From assembly GCA_945872805.1 (NCBI GenBank), contig CAMCBE010000075.1, forward strand, positions 1 through 8,273: 8,273 nucleotides of DNA. Reading direction: 5' to 3'. Positions 1-6,409 of this stretch are shown piece after piece. The stretch comes from Chitinophaga pinensis (lineage in GTDB: Bacteria > Bacteroidota > Bacteroidia > Chitinophagales > Chitinophagaceae). Within the stretch, counting starts at the first letter, position 1. The number at the start of each line of letters is the position of its first letter. The notes below the pieces were generated by a model. The model did not search any database, had not been told where the DNA came from, and worked only from the letters and a program-made list of their open reading frames with translations. The position numbers and the translations under genes were made by a program.

Positions 1-658
1 TGTCCAATTGGATATTAGGTTGCGCAACACCAAATTGGTCAATACGTTTTCCAAGTACATTAAATGTATTGCTTACGGCACCTTCAGCTGATGTTTTTAA
101 TTTCGTTATAACATCGTTGTCATTATCTTCGATTTTAATAGTTCTTCCGCCTGTTCCCGCAAATAGGGCTGCAAGGCGTGCATTTGGGTTTTGCTTTTTG
201 TATGCATCAGCAAACAATGATATAAAGTCGGCATCACTATTTGATTTTGCAAGGATGGCAGCGTTAATGGCATTGTTCAGTGCTGCGTCTTTAGGGTTGT
301 TTGAAAGGGACTTAATTAGTCCTTCAAGTTCAACCTCAAGTGTAACACTCATTCCACCTTGAAGATCTAGTCCAAGGTTTAGTTCTTGCTCTTTTGCCTT
401 TTGGTAGGTGATGGCACCGGTTATGCCATAGGTAACATTAGTTTGCTTGGTGCTATCAAGAAGACGGCGTAACCTTTTGTTATACTCACGATCTTTTACT
501 TCTGTTCCTTCATTGGAAAAATTTGCATTGACAAACGCAGTAGCCTTATCCTGCTGTTTCTTCTCATGGTTACGAACCACCAGCGTAAAATGGAGCTGGT
601 AAAGAGAAATAACGATTAAAGCAATTGCAAAAAAACGTACCAAGCCTTTTAGTTGCAT
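1..658 (-). CDS. secDF: Protein translocase subunit SecD / SecDF fusion, N-terminal part (3' end beyond window)
   Basis: SecD is an inner-membrane accessory of the SecYEG translocon that uses the proton gradient to help pull preproteins out on the periplasmic side. The reverse strand reads 219 codons without a stop from ATG at 656-658 to the window edge. Visible features are one transmembrane helix at residues 6-28, a periplasmic stretch rich in K, Q and N, the SecD signature GLDLQGGMSVTLEVE at 96-110, and the P1-type motif VLGKRIDQFGVAQPNIQ at 201-217. In most Bacteroidota SecD is fused to SecF in a protein of about 1,000 residues, so the gene probably continues well past the edge; this is inference, because only the SecD head is visible. 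The ATG was chosen because it directly precedes the membrane helix and lies about 49 bp downstream of a perfect TAnnTTTG box. It is divergent from the aminotransferase gene. The identification as SecD is firm; the fusion is likely. Confidence 0.93.
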   Translation of the reverse strand, partial: MQLKGLVRFFAIALIVISLYQLHFTLVVRNHEKKQQDKATAFVNANFSNEGTEVKDREYNKRLRRLLDSTKQTNVTYGITGAITYQKAKEQELNLGLDLQGGMSVTLEVELEGLIKSLSNNPKDAALNNAINAAILAKSNSDADFISLFADAYKKQNPNARLAALFAGTGGRTIKIEDNDNDVITKLKTSAEGAVSNTFNVLGKRIDQFGVAQPNIQLD

Positions 659-706
659 ATAAATTCTAGTTTACTCTTTTTTAAATTCCCTTTTTGGTAG
701 GGCGGG

Positions 707-714
707 CAAAGATA
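707..714 (-). promoter_or_regulatory. Probable -7 box of the secDF promoter (TATCTTTG)
   Basis: Read on the minus strand, 714-707 is TATCTTTG, an exact match to the Bacteroidota primary sigma factor -7 consensus TAnnTTTG. It lies about 49 bp upstream of the secD ATG. A TTTG occurs at 731-728 on the same strand, but the spacing of about 13 bp is shorter than the usual -33 to -7 distance, so the -33 element is not convincing. Confidence 0.5.
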
Positions 715-742
715 GGGATTTTGAGGTCAAAATTCGATCTTC

Positions 743-768
743 AGCCGTCGATTTTCATCGGTTCGGCT
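743..768. other. Imperfect inverted repeat between divergent promoters
   Basis: AGCCG (743-747) pairs with CGGCT (764-768). Inside it, CGAT (749-752) pairs with ATCG (757-760) around a TTTC loop, leaving one unpaired base on one side and three on the other. It lies upstream of both inferred transcription starts, so it would not be in either mRNA. If functional it would be a protein-binding site. No regulator can be named, and chance is possible. Confidence 0.2.
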
Positions 769-804
769 TACCTGAATTTGGCTATTATAGGAACCCTTTT
801 TTAG

Positions 805-818
805 TATTTTTAAAAATA
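805..818. other. 14-bp perfect A/T palindrome
   Basis: Positions 805-818 read TATTTTTAAAAATA, identical on both strands. It sits in the AT-rich part of the divergent intergenic region, about 60 bp upstream of the aminotransferase -7 box. It could be an AT-rich upstream element or operator, but A/T palindromes of this size arise easily by chance in such DNA. Confidence 0.15.
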
Positions 819-876
819 TTGTGCTATATCGATTTTACATATGTGCTAATCCCGTGAAAATCTTTTCAGTTTTCTT

Positions 877-884
877 TACATTTG
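877..884 (+). promoter_or_regulatory. Probable -7 box of the aminotransferase promoter (TACATTTG)
   Basis: TACATTTG exactly matches the Bacteroidota TAnnTTTG -7 consensus and ends 18 bp before the ATG at 903, implying a very short leader of roughly 10-15 nt. No TTTG is found at the expected -33 distance. A small palindrome TGAAAA-TC-TTTTCA (855-868) occupies the region just upstream of the -7 box. Confidence 0.5.
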
Positions 885-902
885 CGTTAAAATTCACTCA
901 AT

Positions 903-2093
903 ATGAAACTTTCTTCCCGCTTAGACCTTTTCGCAGAACCGGAAACATTAAAGATGGCCAAATTAGGTAGAGAATTGAGGTCACAGGGGATTGATGTAAT
1001 TGACCTTTCCCTTGGTGAGCCAGATTTCGATACACCCGAACATATAAAAGAGTCATTGAAAAAGGCTGTTGATGATAATTACAGTCATTATACACCAGTT
1101 GCTGGCTATCCTGATTTGAGGGAAGCAGTTTGTACAAAATTGAGAAGGGATAATGGTCTTGAATACAAGCAAGAAAATATTTTAGTGTCAACAGGGGCTA
1201 AGCAAAGTCTTGCCAATGTAGTTATGGCTGTCGTTGACAAAGGAGATGATGTGGTGATCCCAACTCCTTATTGGGTAACCTATTCAGAAATCGTTAAGCT
1301 AGCAGAAGGAAATGTAGTACTTATCAGAACTTCGATAGAAAATAAATATAAGCTAACCGCAGCTGAACTTGAGGCGGCGATAACACCTAAAACCAAGCTG
1401 TTTATATTTTCATCTCCATGTAATCCAAGTGGCTCTGTTTATTCCAAGGCTGAGTTGAGTGCCTTAGCAGAAGTATTTAGTAAGCACCCTCAGGTTTTCA
1501 TCATTTCTGATGAGATATACGAATACATCAATTTTGTAGGAAAACACGAAAGTATTGCACAATTCGAGGAGCTAAAAAATAGGGTCATCATCATCAATGG
1601 GTTGAGTAAGGGGTATGCTATGACCGGGTACAGGCTTGGTTATATTGCAGCTGATCCTGCAGTTGTTAAAGCATGCGAAAAGTTACAAGGACAATACACC
1701 AGTGGTGCAAATGCAGTAACCCAGCGTGGGGCAATTACTGCGTTGACAGGCGATTTGAAACCTAGCATGGAAATGAATGTAGAGTTTACGAGAAGAAGAG
1801 CCAGAATGCTTGAGTTACTTGAAGGGATTCCTGCAGTGGCTATTGCAGAACCAGATGGAGCCTTTTATGTATTCCCTGTAGTGAAGGCTTATTTCGGAAA
1901 AAAATTCGGGGATGAAGTGATGAAAGATGCGGATGATCTTTGTATGTATCTTCTCAATACCGCACACGTTTCAACCGTAACGGGTAGAGCCTTTGGCGAA
2001 CCAGATTGTATTCGAATTTCCTTTGCGAATAGCATGAATAAAATTGAAGAAGCCATGTCTAGGATTACTAAGGCGATGGCAAATCTTAGCTAG
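903..2093 (+). CDS. aspC: Pyridoxal-phosphate-dependent aminotransferase, aspartate aminotransferase type
   Basis: A complete 396-residue fold-type I aminotransferase of class I/II, the usual length for the family. It would be a cytosolic enzyme moving the amino group between an amino acid, most likely aspartate, and 2-oxoglutarate. Visible landmarks are the N-terminal substrate-loop motif LSLGEPDFDTP (35-45), the phosphate-cup segment STGAKQSL (96-103), aromatic W124 in TPYWVTY, NPSG (174-177) with the cofactor-contacting Asn174, Asp203 and Tyr206 in SDEIYEY, the Schiff-base Lys236 in NGLSKGYAMTGYRLGY, and the carboxylate-binding Arg371 in CIRISFA. All expected catalytic residues are present. 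The ATG at 903 follows a TAnnTTTG box closely, and no alternative start is needed. It ends in TAG at 2091-2093 and appears to be a single-gene transcription unit, divergent from secDF. Substrate specificity cannot be fixed from sequence alone; other amino donors are possible. Confidence 0.93.
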   Translation: MKLSSRLDLFAEPETLKMAKLGRELRSQGIDVIDLSLGEPDFDTPEHIKESLKKAVDDNYSHYTPVAGYPDLREAVCTKLRRDNGLEYKQENILVSTGAKQSLANVVMAVVDKGDDVVIPTPYWVTYSEIVKLAEGNVVLIRTSIENKYKLTAAELEAAITPKTKLFIFSSPCNPSGSVYSKAELSALAEVFSKHPQVFIISDEIYEYINFVGKHESIAQFEELKNRVIIINGLSKGYAMTGYRLGYIAADPAVVKACEKLQGQYTSGANAVTQRGAITALTGDLKPSMEMNVEFTRRRARMLELLEGIPAVAIAEPDGAFYVFPVVKAYFGKKFGDEVMKDADDLCMYLLNTAHVSTVTGRAFGEPDCIRISFANSMNKIEEAMSRITKAMANLS

Positions 2094-2169
2094 GTATTTC
2101 ACTCATCTAGGTATTTTTGTAATTACCTAAGCATTACCGATTCTTTTACTGTTTAGGTAATTACAAAAA
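2090..2169. repeat. Perfect 17-bp inverted repeat with four TAGGTA copies downstream of the aminotransferase
   Basis: Positions 2114-2130 (TTTTTGTAATTACCTAA) are the exact reverse complement of 2153-2169, with a 22-nt loop between them. The hexamer TAGGTA occurs at 2091-2096, 2108-2113 and 2154-2159 on the plus strand and at 2124-2129 on the minus strand. A 10-bp direct repeat CTAGGTATTT is present at 2090-2099 and 2107-2116, the first overlapping the aminotransferase stop codon. In plus-strand RNA the hairpin would begin with U5 and end with A5, so it lacks the trailing U-tract of a classical intrinsic terminator. It may still act as a 3'-end or processing hairpin, or as an operator for the downstream gene. 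Confidence 0.6.
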
Positions 2170-2228
2170 CTATATTTATCATTATTTGATTTAACATGGT
2201 TTAGTGATAAGAAATGAGTTAAAAGAGT

Positions 2229-2236
2229 TTATTTTG
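2229..2236 (+). promoter_or_regulatory. Weak candidate -7 box for the cargo-porP operon (TTATTTTG)
   Basis: TTATTTTG matches TAnnTTTG at seven of eight positions counting the free ones, and lies 14 bp upstream of the ATG at 2251. No TTTG is present at the normal -33 distance; the nearest is at 2185-2188, about 40 bp upstream. This is a weak call in AT-rich DNA. Confidence 0.25.
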
Positions 2237-2250
2237 AGGTACAATCACGC

Positions 2251-2910
2251 ATGAATTTTACAAAATCCATAAACTCTAATATTTCTCGTGCCCTCTTTTC
2301 GAAGAACATACTATTGAGTGCTCTATTTCTTCTGTCAATGTCAGTTCAAGGGCAGAAAATGGTTATCTCTGAAGGTGATACATCAATCTGTGTTGGAAAT
2401 CAGATTACGTTGAATGCTAGTCTGTCAATTGGTTCGTTTGTCTACTTTTATTCTGCGAACGGGAAAGCGTATTTTCTTGATACAATTTCTAGGTCATGGA
2501 GTGGGGCGAAAGCTGCAGCTGCCTCATATGGGATGAAGCTGTGGATGATAAAGCAGAGTAGTGAAGGCTCAGCGGTTTGGAATACGATTCCAAGTAAATT
2601 TAAAGCAACAAATTCATTTTTTTGGATTGGACTTTATCAAGACCCAGCCATTGAGCTTGCAGGTGGTGCTTTTACAGATGGTTGGAAATGGGTAGATGGA
2701 ACTCCTTTAAACCCTGCCTTAACCAATTGGGCCGGTAACATAAATGAACCAAATAATCAATTTCAAACAATTACTCCTGCGAATTTTGGGTCCATGGGTT
2801 TTAATGGAACGCAGTCCCTTTGGAGCGATATGCCAGATACTCCACCTGCTTCTTATTTTGGCTATGCCATTGCAGAAATGCCCATTGCCTCAGCTCCAAC
2901 TTTTGTTTGA
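2251..2910 (+). CDS. N-terminal fragment: signal peptide plus C-type lectin-like domain
   Basis: This 219-residue piece is the only part with a normal initiation context. The hydrophobic core ILLSALFLLSMSVQG (20-34) is followed by a likely signal-peptidase I cleavage near VQG-QK. SICVGNQITLNAS (46-57) looks like the first half of an Ig-like repeat. The lectin-like domain then shows the family landmarks WIGL (125-128), WKWVDGTPL (145-153), NW (159-160), EPNN (166-169) and LWSDMP (190-195). EPN is a motif linked to mannose-type sugar recognition in animal C-type lectins; whether sugar is bound here is unknown. The fragment ends in TGA directly after APTFV. If translated alone it would be exported to the periplasm but would have no outer-membrane sorting signal. 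The residue positions are read directly; the domain name rests on motif recognition. Confidence 0.75.
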   Translation: MNFTKSINSNISRALFSKNILLSALFLLSMSVQGQKMVISEGDTSICVGNQITLNASLSIGSFVYFYSANGKAYFLDTISRSWSGAKAAAASYGMKLWMIKQSSEGSAVWNTIPSKFKATNSFFWIGLYQDPAIELAGGAFTDGWKWVDGTPLNPALTNWAGNINEPNNQFQTITPANFGSMGFNGTQSLWSDMPDTPPASYFGYAIAEMPIASAPTFV

Positions 2911-3999
2911 AAAAGTCAAATAGGGGTGTCGGCACCCATTACGACTAACACGTCTCTTCCCGTTATTACAGTACAGCCGTCTGTTACTACATCCTACTCC
3001 GTCTCCTTGAATATGGGTACAGGAGTAGTTCAAAGTATTCCGATTACCGTTACAGTTAATCAGCCACTTTCAACAGCACCTTTTAGTATAGCGGCTGACT
3101 CCATAAGCTGTTTAGTTCAAAATAAGTTCAATTTTATTTTGGATCAATCTGGTATTGCAGATCCCGCAACAACTACTTACTTGTGGGATTTTAAAGATGG
3201 GAATAAGTCTTACCAAGGTTCTAATCTAACGCATCAATATAGCGCACCCGGATCATATGCTGTCTCATTGACTGTACGCGATAAAAACGGTTGTCCCTCA
3301 ACCTACACCCTGCCAACTCCAATAGTTGTTAGGAATGCACCTTTGCCAACCATTATTTCAGCACCTCAAAAAAATATTTGTCAAGGTCAATCAAGTACGA
3401 TTAGTATTCCTAATCCTCAAGCTGGGGTTGGTTATACTTGGACTGACATTAGTGGAAATATTTTAGGATTGGGAACAACAATTGTTGCAAGTACAACTGG
3501 TAAATACATTTTGGAAGCTATGTTGATTTCATCTGGATGTAAGGACACTGTGAATACCGAAATTCTGGTAAACCCACTTCCAATAACTCCCTCAATAACT
3601 GCAGTAGGTGCTGTTGTCTGTCAAAATGATAGTTTACTTCTGTCAACTGTTCCGACTGGTGAAACATTAACGAAATATACTTGGTACAGTGGATCAATTC
3701 CTTTGCCAGATTCCTTGACTACAACCGTGTTGGGAAACTACTTTGCTAAGTCGCCGCCGGTCTTAGGCGCAGCAGTTCAGACGGTTGGTTTTTATGTCGT
3801 TTCTACCGATAAAAATAAGTGCAATTCATTACTTTCTTCCCCTTTCAGCATCACGTTCAATCCCTCACCAAGCGTTCAGATTTCTTCCAGTGGAATGCCT
3901 ACTTCCTTTTGCATAGGAAATAGTGTTGATTTAGCTATAACTAACCCGCAAGGTGCGTTGAATTACTTTTGGTCAAAGGATAATATAGTAGATCCTTAA
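2911..3999 (+). pseudogene. Second open segment: Ig-like repeats and PKD domain
   Basis: This stretch stays in the frame of the preceding fragment and has no ATG near its start; the first possible start is GTG at 2926, with no special context. The opening KSQIGVSAPITTN and VTTSYSV complete the Ig-like unit that began before the lectin domain. A PKD domain follows with YLWDFKDG, LTHQYSAPGSYAVSLTV (nt 3178-3291). Three Ig-like repeats then begin ICQGQS, VCQNDS and FCIGNS and carry the core patterns GYTW, KYTW and NYFW. It ends at TAA 3997-3999, inside the third of these repeats, so the stop cuts a domain rather than a linker. It is best read as an internal part of the broken adhesin, not as a separate gene. 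Confidence 0.75.
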
Positions 4000-4617
4000 T
4001 TAAACAATATAACTTCAAATACCTTTGATTCAACAGGAACATACCGTGTCAGGGCTGTTAATTCGCCTTATAATTGCAGTACTACTTCAAATCCAATTAA
4101 TGTTGTAGTAAATAATTATCCTCCAATTCCTATAATCATTCCAGATGCAACTGCCCCAGAAATAACGCCAACAGGGTTTAAGATTTGTCCAGGAACAAAT
4201 TCAAAACTGAGCACATCGCCATTATTAGGAGCATCTTATCAATGGTTTATTAATGATACTATTATTCCTTCTGCGCAATCACAAAGTGTAACGATTAATA
4301 GAGCAGGAGCATATACAGTAGAAACTTCTCTAAATGGTTGCGCAAGTGGTTCAACTAAAACCATGGTTGGGTTATTGCCAAGGGCACAAGGCATTTTTAT
4401 TCCACCTGTGTTAAAAACAATATGCAATGGATATACATCCACATTGAATGCGAGTAATGCTTTCAGCTATCAGTGGTATCTCAATTATAAGCCTATCGAT
4501 TTAGCAACATCAAATTCATTTAATGCTGCAAGTTCAGGTGTGTATCAAGTGGAATTTTTTACAGACAAAAGATGTAAAAGCATGAGTGATAGTTTAGCCA
4601 TTCTATCCATACTTTAA
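4000..4617 (+). pseudogene. Third open segment: Ig-like repeats
   Basis: These 205 codons continue the adhesin frame. The opening completes the Ig-like repeat cut by the previous stop (STGTYRVRAV near the start). Two more repeats follow, with KICPGT...SYQW (TGG at 4243) and TICNGY...SYQW (TGG at 4474), ending in GVYQVEFFTDKRC. The first in-frame ATG is at 4363 in the middle of a repeat, so it is unlikely to be a true start. The segment closes with TAA 4615-4617 in a linker just before the second PKD-like domain. Independent translation is not supported. Confidence 0.7.
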
Positions 4618-5385
4618 AAGCCTACTCCCGCCTTCACCTATGATTTATTCTGTGTGAATGTGCCATCAATATTTACCAATCAAAGTACCTCGACCAATAG
4701 TGGACCTGTAACCTATCGTTGGGAATTTCAAAATGGCGAGACGAAGGATTCCGTCGACGTCATGCATGCTTTCCCAACAAGCGGATTATATAAAGTGATC
4801 TTGAATGTAATACCCACAATTTGTCCGCAACTTGTAGATTCAATTAGTGCAACCATTCTAGTGGAGAGTCCACTTAATGGCATCCGTTATCCACCTGTAG
4901 AAGCGCGAGTGGGAAAGCCGATTAGTTTAATCGCGAGGTCATTTGGAGTTGCTTTTGAGTGGGTGCCTTCGACTGGACTTGATAACCCTAGTATCAGGAT
5001 ACCGCTTTTGATACCAACAACAGAGCAATTATATACCGTAAAAATTTTAAATAGAGCAGGTTGTCTTAACGTCGATTCTGTTTTGGTCAGGATATTTGAT
5101 GAGCAAGATATTTTCGTTGCAGGAGGCTTTACGCCAAATAATGACGGGAAAAATGATAGAATATATCCATTTCTAGTTGGCATTAATGCATTCCATTATT
5201 TAAAGATTTTTAATCGGTGGGGTAATTTAGTATTTCAGACAACCTCAGTTGATCCTGCATTGGGATGGGATGGAAAATATAAAGGAAGAGATCAGCCTGC
5301 CGATACGTATACATGGATCGTGGAAGGAGAAGGTGAAAACGGTAAAGTATTTAGGAAATCCGGAAGTTTAATTTTGATTCGATAG
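4618..5385 (+). pseudogene. Fourth open segment: PKD-like domain and type B T9SS C-terminal domain
   Basis: The frame continues with KPTPAFTYDLFC, a PKD-like domain (YRWEFQNGET, AFPTSGLYKVIL), an Ig-like unit with FEWVPSTGLD (TGG at 4960), and the gliding-motility C-terminal domain: AGGFTPNNDGKNDRIYPF, FNRWGNLVFQ, GWDGKYKGR and ADTYTW, closing with SGSLILIR before the TAG at 5383-5385. The domain is about 89 residues, the usual size for CHU_C/TIGR04131, and is itself undamaged. There is no ATG near the start of the segment; GTG at 4654 lies inside the PKD-like region. Without an upstream signal peptide this piece could not reach T9SS. Confidence 0.8.
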
Positions 5386-5399
5386 TTTTAAAATAAGTG

Positions 5400-6404
5400 A
5401 TGATAAATAGTGTTATAAAATATTGTCTATTCGGTTTGTTCATCTGTATGCGTGTGTCTGCTCAAGACCCGCATTATTCACAGTATTTTAGTTCACCACT
5501 TTCATTGAATCCAGCATTTACAGGTTATTATGATGGCACGCATCGACTTGCTACAAATTTTCGCAACCAATGGGTTGGAGCAGGGGAGCCCTTTACAACT
5601 GCCTCAGCATCGTTTGATACTAGAGTGATGAGGGAAAAGTTAGGTAAAAATTTACTTGGACTTGGAGCAATTGTAACAACAGATCGAACCGCATCGGGGT
5701 CATATAATAGTAATTATTTAGCATTGTCGGCTGCATATCATCAAGCATTGGATGAAGATGGGACCCATCACTTGGGTATTGACTTTCAGGGTAGTTACGG
5801 CACTCGTATTCTTGATTATAACAAAGTTTCATTTAATTCACAGTTCGCTATTAGGGGATTCGATTTAACATTACCCAACAATGAAAACTTTGTTACCCGA
5901 CGGGCTAACTATATGGATTTTAATTTCGGTCTAATGTATAATTATTTAAAAGATCGAAAACGATTTTATATTGGAACTAGTTATTATCATGTATCACAAC
6001 CCAGCATGACATTTTTAGGAAATGATCCGTATACATTACCATCAAGATTTACTGTTCATTCTGGGGCATCATTCTTAGTTGGTCCGCAGGGTGAAGTTTT
6101 TCTAAGTGCTCAATATATGTCACAAGGTGCTGCCACCAACCAAGTAGTTGGATTAGCCTACGGGTATAGTCCTCATGAATTCAATGACGACAACGTTATT
6201 TATTTCGGTGCATTTTATCGAAATAAAGATGCTATTTATCCTTACGTTGGGTATCTTTTTAATGACTTACAAATCGGTGTCACCTATGATATTAATGTTA
6301 CTAATTTACAAATTAGTAACTCTCGGAACAAGAGCTTTGAGCTTAGTCTTATCTATCATTTTTTCGATGCGAATGAAGTGCGTCGTGTGATGCCTTGGTA
6401 CTAG
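5400..6404 (+). CDS. PorP/SprF-family type IX secretion system membrane protein
   Basis: This is a complete 334-residue outer-membrane beta-barrel-type protein. Members of the PorP/SprF family are paired with individual T9SS cargos carrying type B C-terminal domains; in Flavobacterium johnsoniae SprF is required for secretion of the adhesin SprB. A signal peptide (about 1-21, hydrophobic CLFGLFICM, then VSAQ) precedes the diagnostic start of the mature protein, DPHYSQYFSSPLSLNPAFTG, and FRNQW shortly after. The rest is rich in alternating aromatic and small residues typical of barrel strands, and the protein ends in aromatics (VMPWY). I chose ATG 5400 over the overlapping GTG 5397 because it gives the same signal peptide with a standard start. 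It begins 14 bp after the broken cargo gene, implying one transcript, and no lesion is visible. Its barrel should be intact even though its presumed cargo is not. The 3' end is 5 bp from the convergent GGT-like gene. Confidence 0.9.
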   Translation: MINSVIKYCLFGLFICMRVSAQDPHYSQYFSSPLSLNPAFTGYYDGTHRLATNFRNQWVGAGEPFTTASASFDTRVMREKLGKNLLGLGAIVTTDRTASGSYNSNYLALSAAYHQALDEDGTHHLGIDFQGSYGTRILDYNKVSFNSQFAIRGFDLTLPNNENFVTRRANYMDFNFGLMYNYLKDRKRFYIGTSYYHVSQPSMTFLGNDPYTLPSRFTVHSGASFLVGPQGEVFLSAQYMSQGAATNQVVGLAYGYSPHEFNDDNVIYFGAFYRNKDAIYPYVGYLFNDLQIGVTYDINVTNLQISNSRNKSFELSLIYHFFDANEVRRVMPWY

Positions 6405-6409
6405 TTTAG

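Larger units (their letters stand above)
2251..5385 (+). pseudogene. T9SS type B cargo: lectin-like/Ig/PKD adhesin broken by three in-frame stops
   Basis: One reading frame of 1,045 codons encodes a coherent secreted protein. It has a signal peptide (about residues 1-35), a C-type lectin-like domain (about 63-211), Ig-like repeats, a PKD domain (nt 3178-3291), more Ig-like repeats, a second PKD-like domain (about nt 4711-4806), a last Ig-like unit, and a CHU_C/gliding-motility C-terminal domain (nt 5116-5382) that acts as a type B T9SS sorting signal. Such proteins cross the inner membrane by Sec, the outer membrane by T9SS, and end on the surface or outside the cell, often in adhesion or polymer binding. 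The frame is interrupted by TGA 2908-2910, TAA 3997-3999 and TAA 4615-4617 but never shifts. A product stopping at the first TGA would lack the sorting domain and could not use T9SS. It lies 14 bp upstream of a PorP/SprF-family gene, a known cargo-partner arrangement. Alternatives to a pseudogene are sequence error or stop suppression. Confidence 0.85.

Noticed and set aside
69..362. A plus-strand frame of 97 codons opposite secD
   Set aside because: It lies antisense to clearly conserved SecD sequence and shows no recognisable domain or start context, so it is a shadow of the real gene.
898..1191. A minus-strand frame opposite the aminotransferase start
   Set aside because: It is fully covered by the well-supported aminotransferase and has no recognisable motif. 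The same applies to the other antisense or out-of-frame readings at 4239-4442, 4887-5183, 5620-5832, 6175-6390, 7397-7615 and 7802-8053.
2114..2169. A classical Rho-independent terminator for the aminotransferase
   Set aside because: The hairpin is AT-rich, has a 22-nt loop, and is not followed by a T-tract; the T run precedes the first arm instead.
2114..2169. A small transposon (MITE) with terminal inverted repeats
   Set aside because: There are only 22 bp between the arms, no target-site duplication directly flanks them, and no second copy is seen in the window.
2440..2910. The C-type lectin-like domain as the target of a diversity-generating retroelement
   Set aside because: DGR variable regions usually lie at the 3' end of the target gene with a template repeat and a reverse transcriptase nearby. 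I see no reverse transcriptase and no near-duplicate of this segment in the window.
4363..4617. An independent small gene starting at ATG 4363
   Set aside because: The ATG lies inside an Ig-like repeat and continues the frame of the broken adhesin, with no start context or promoter of its own.
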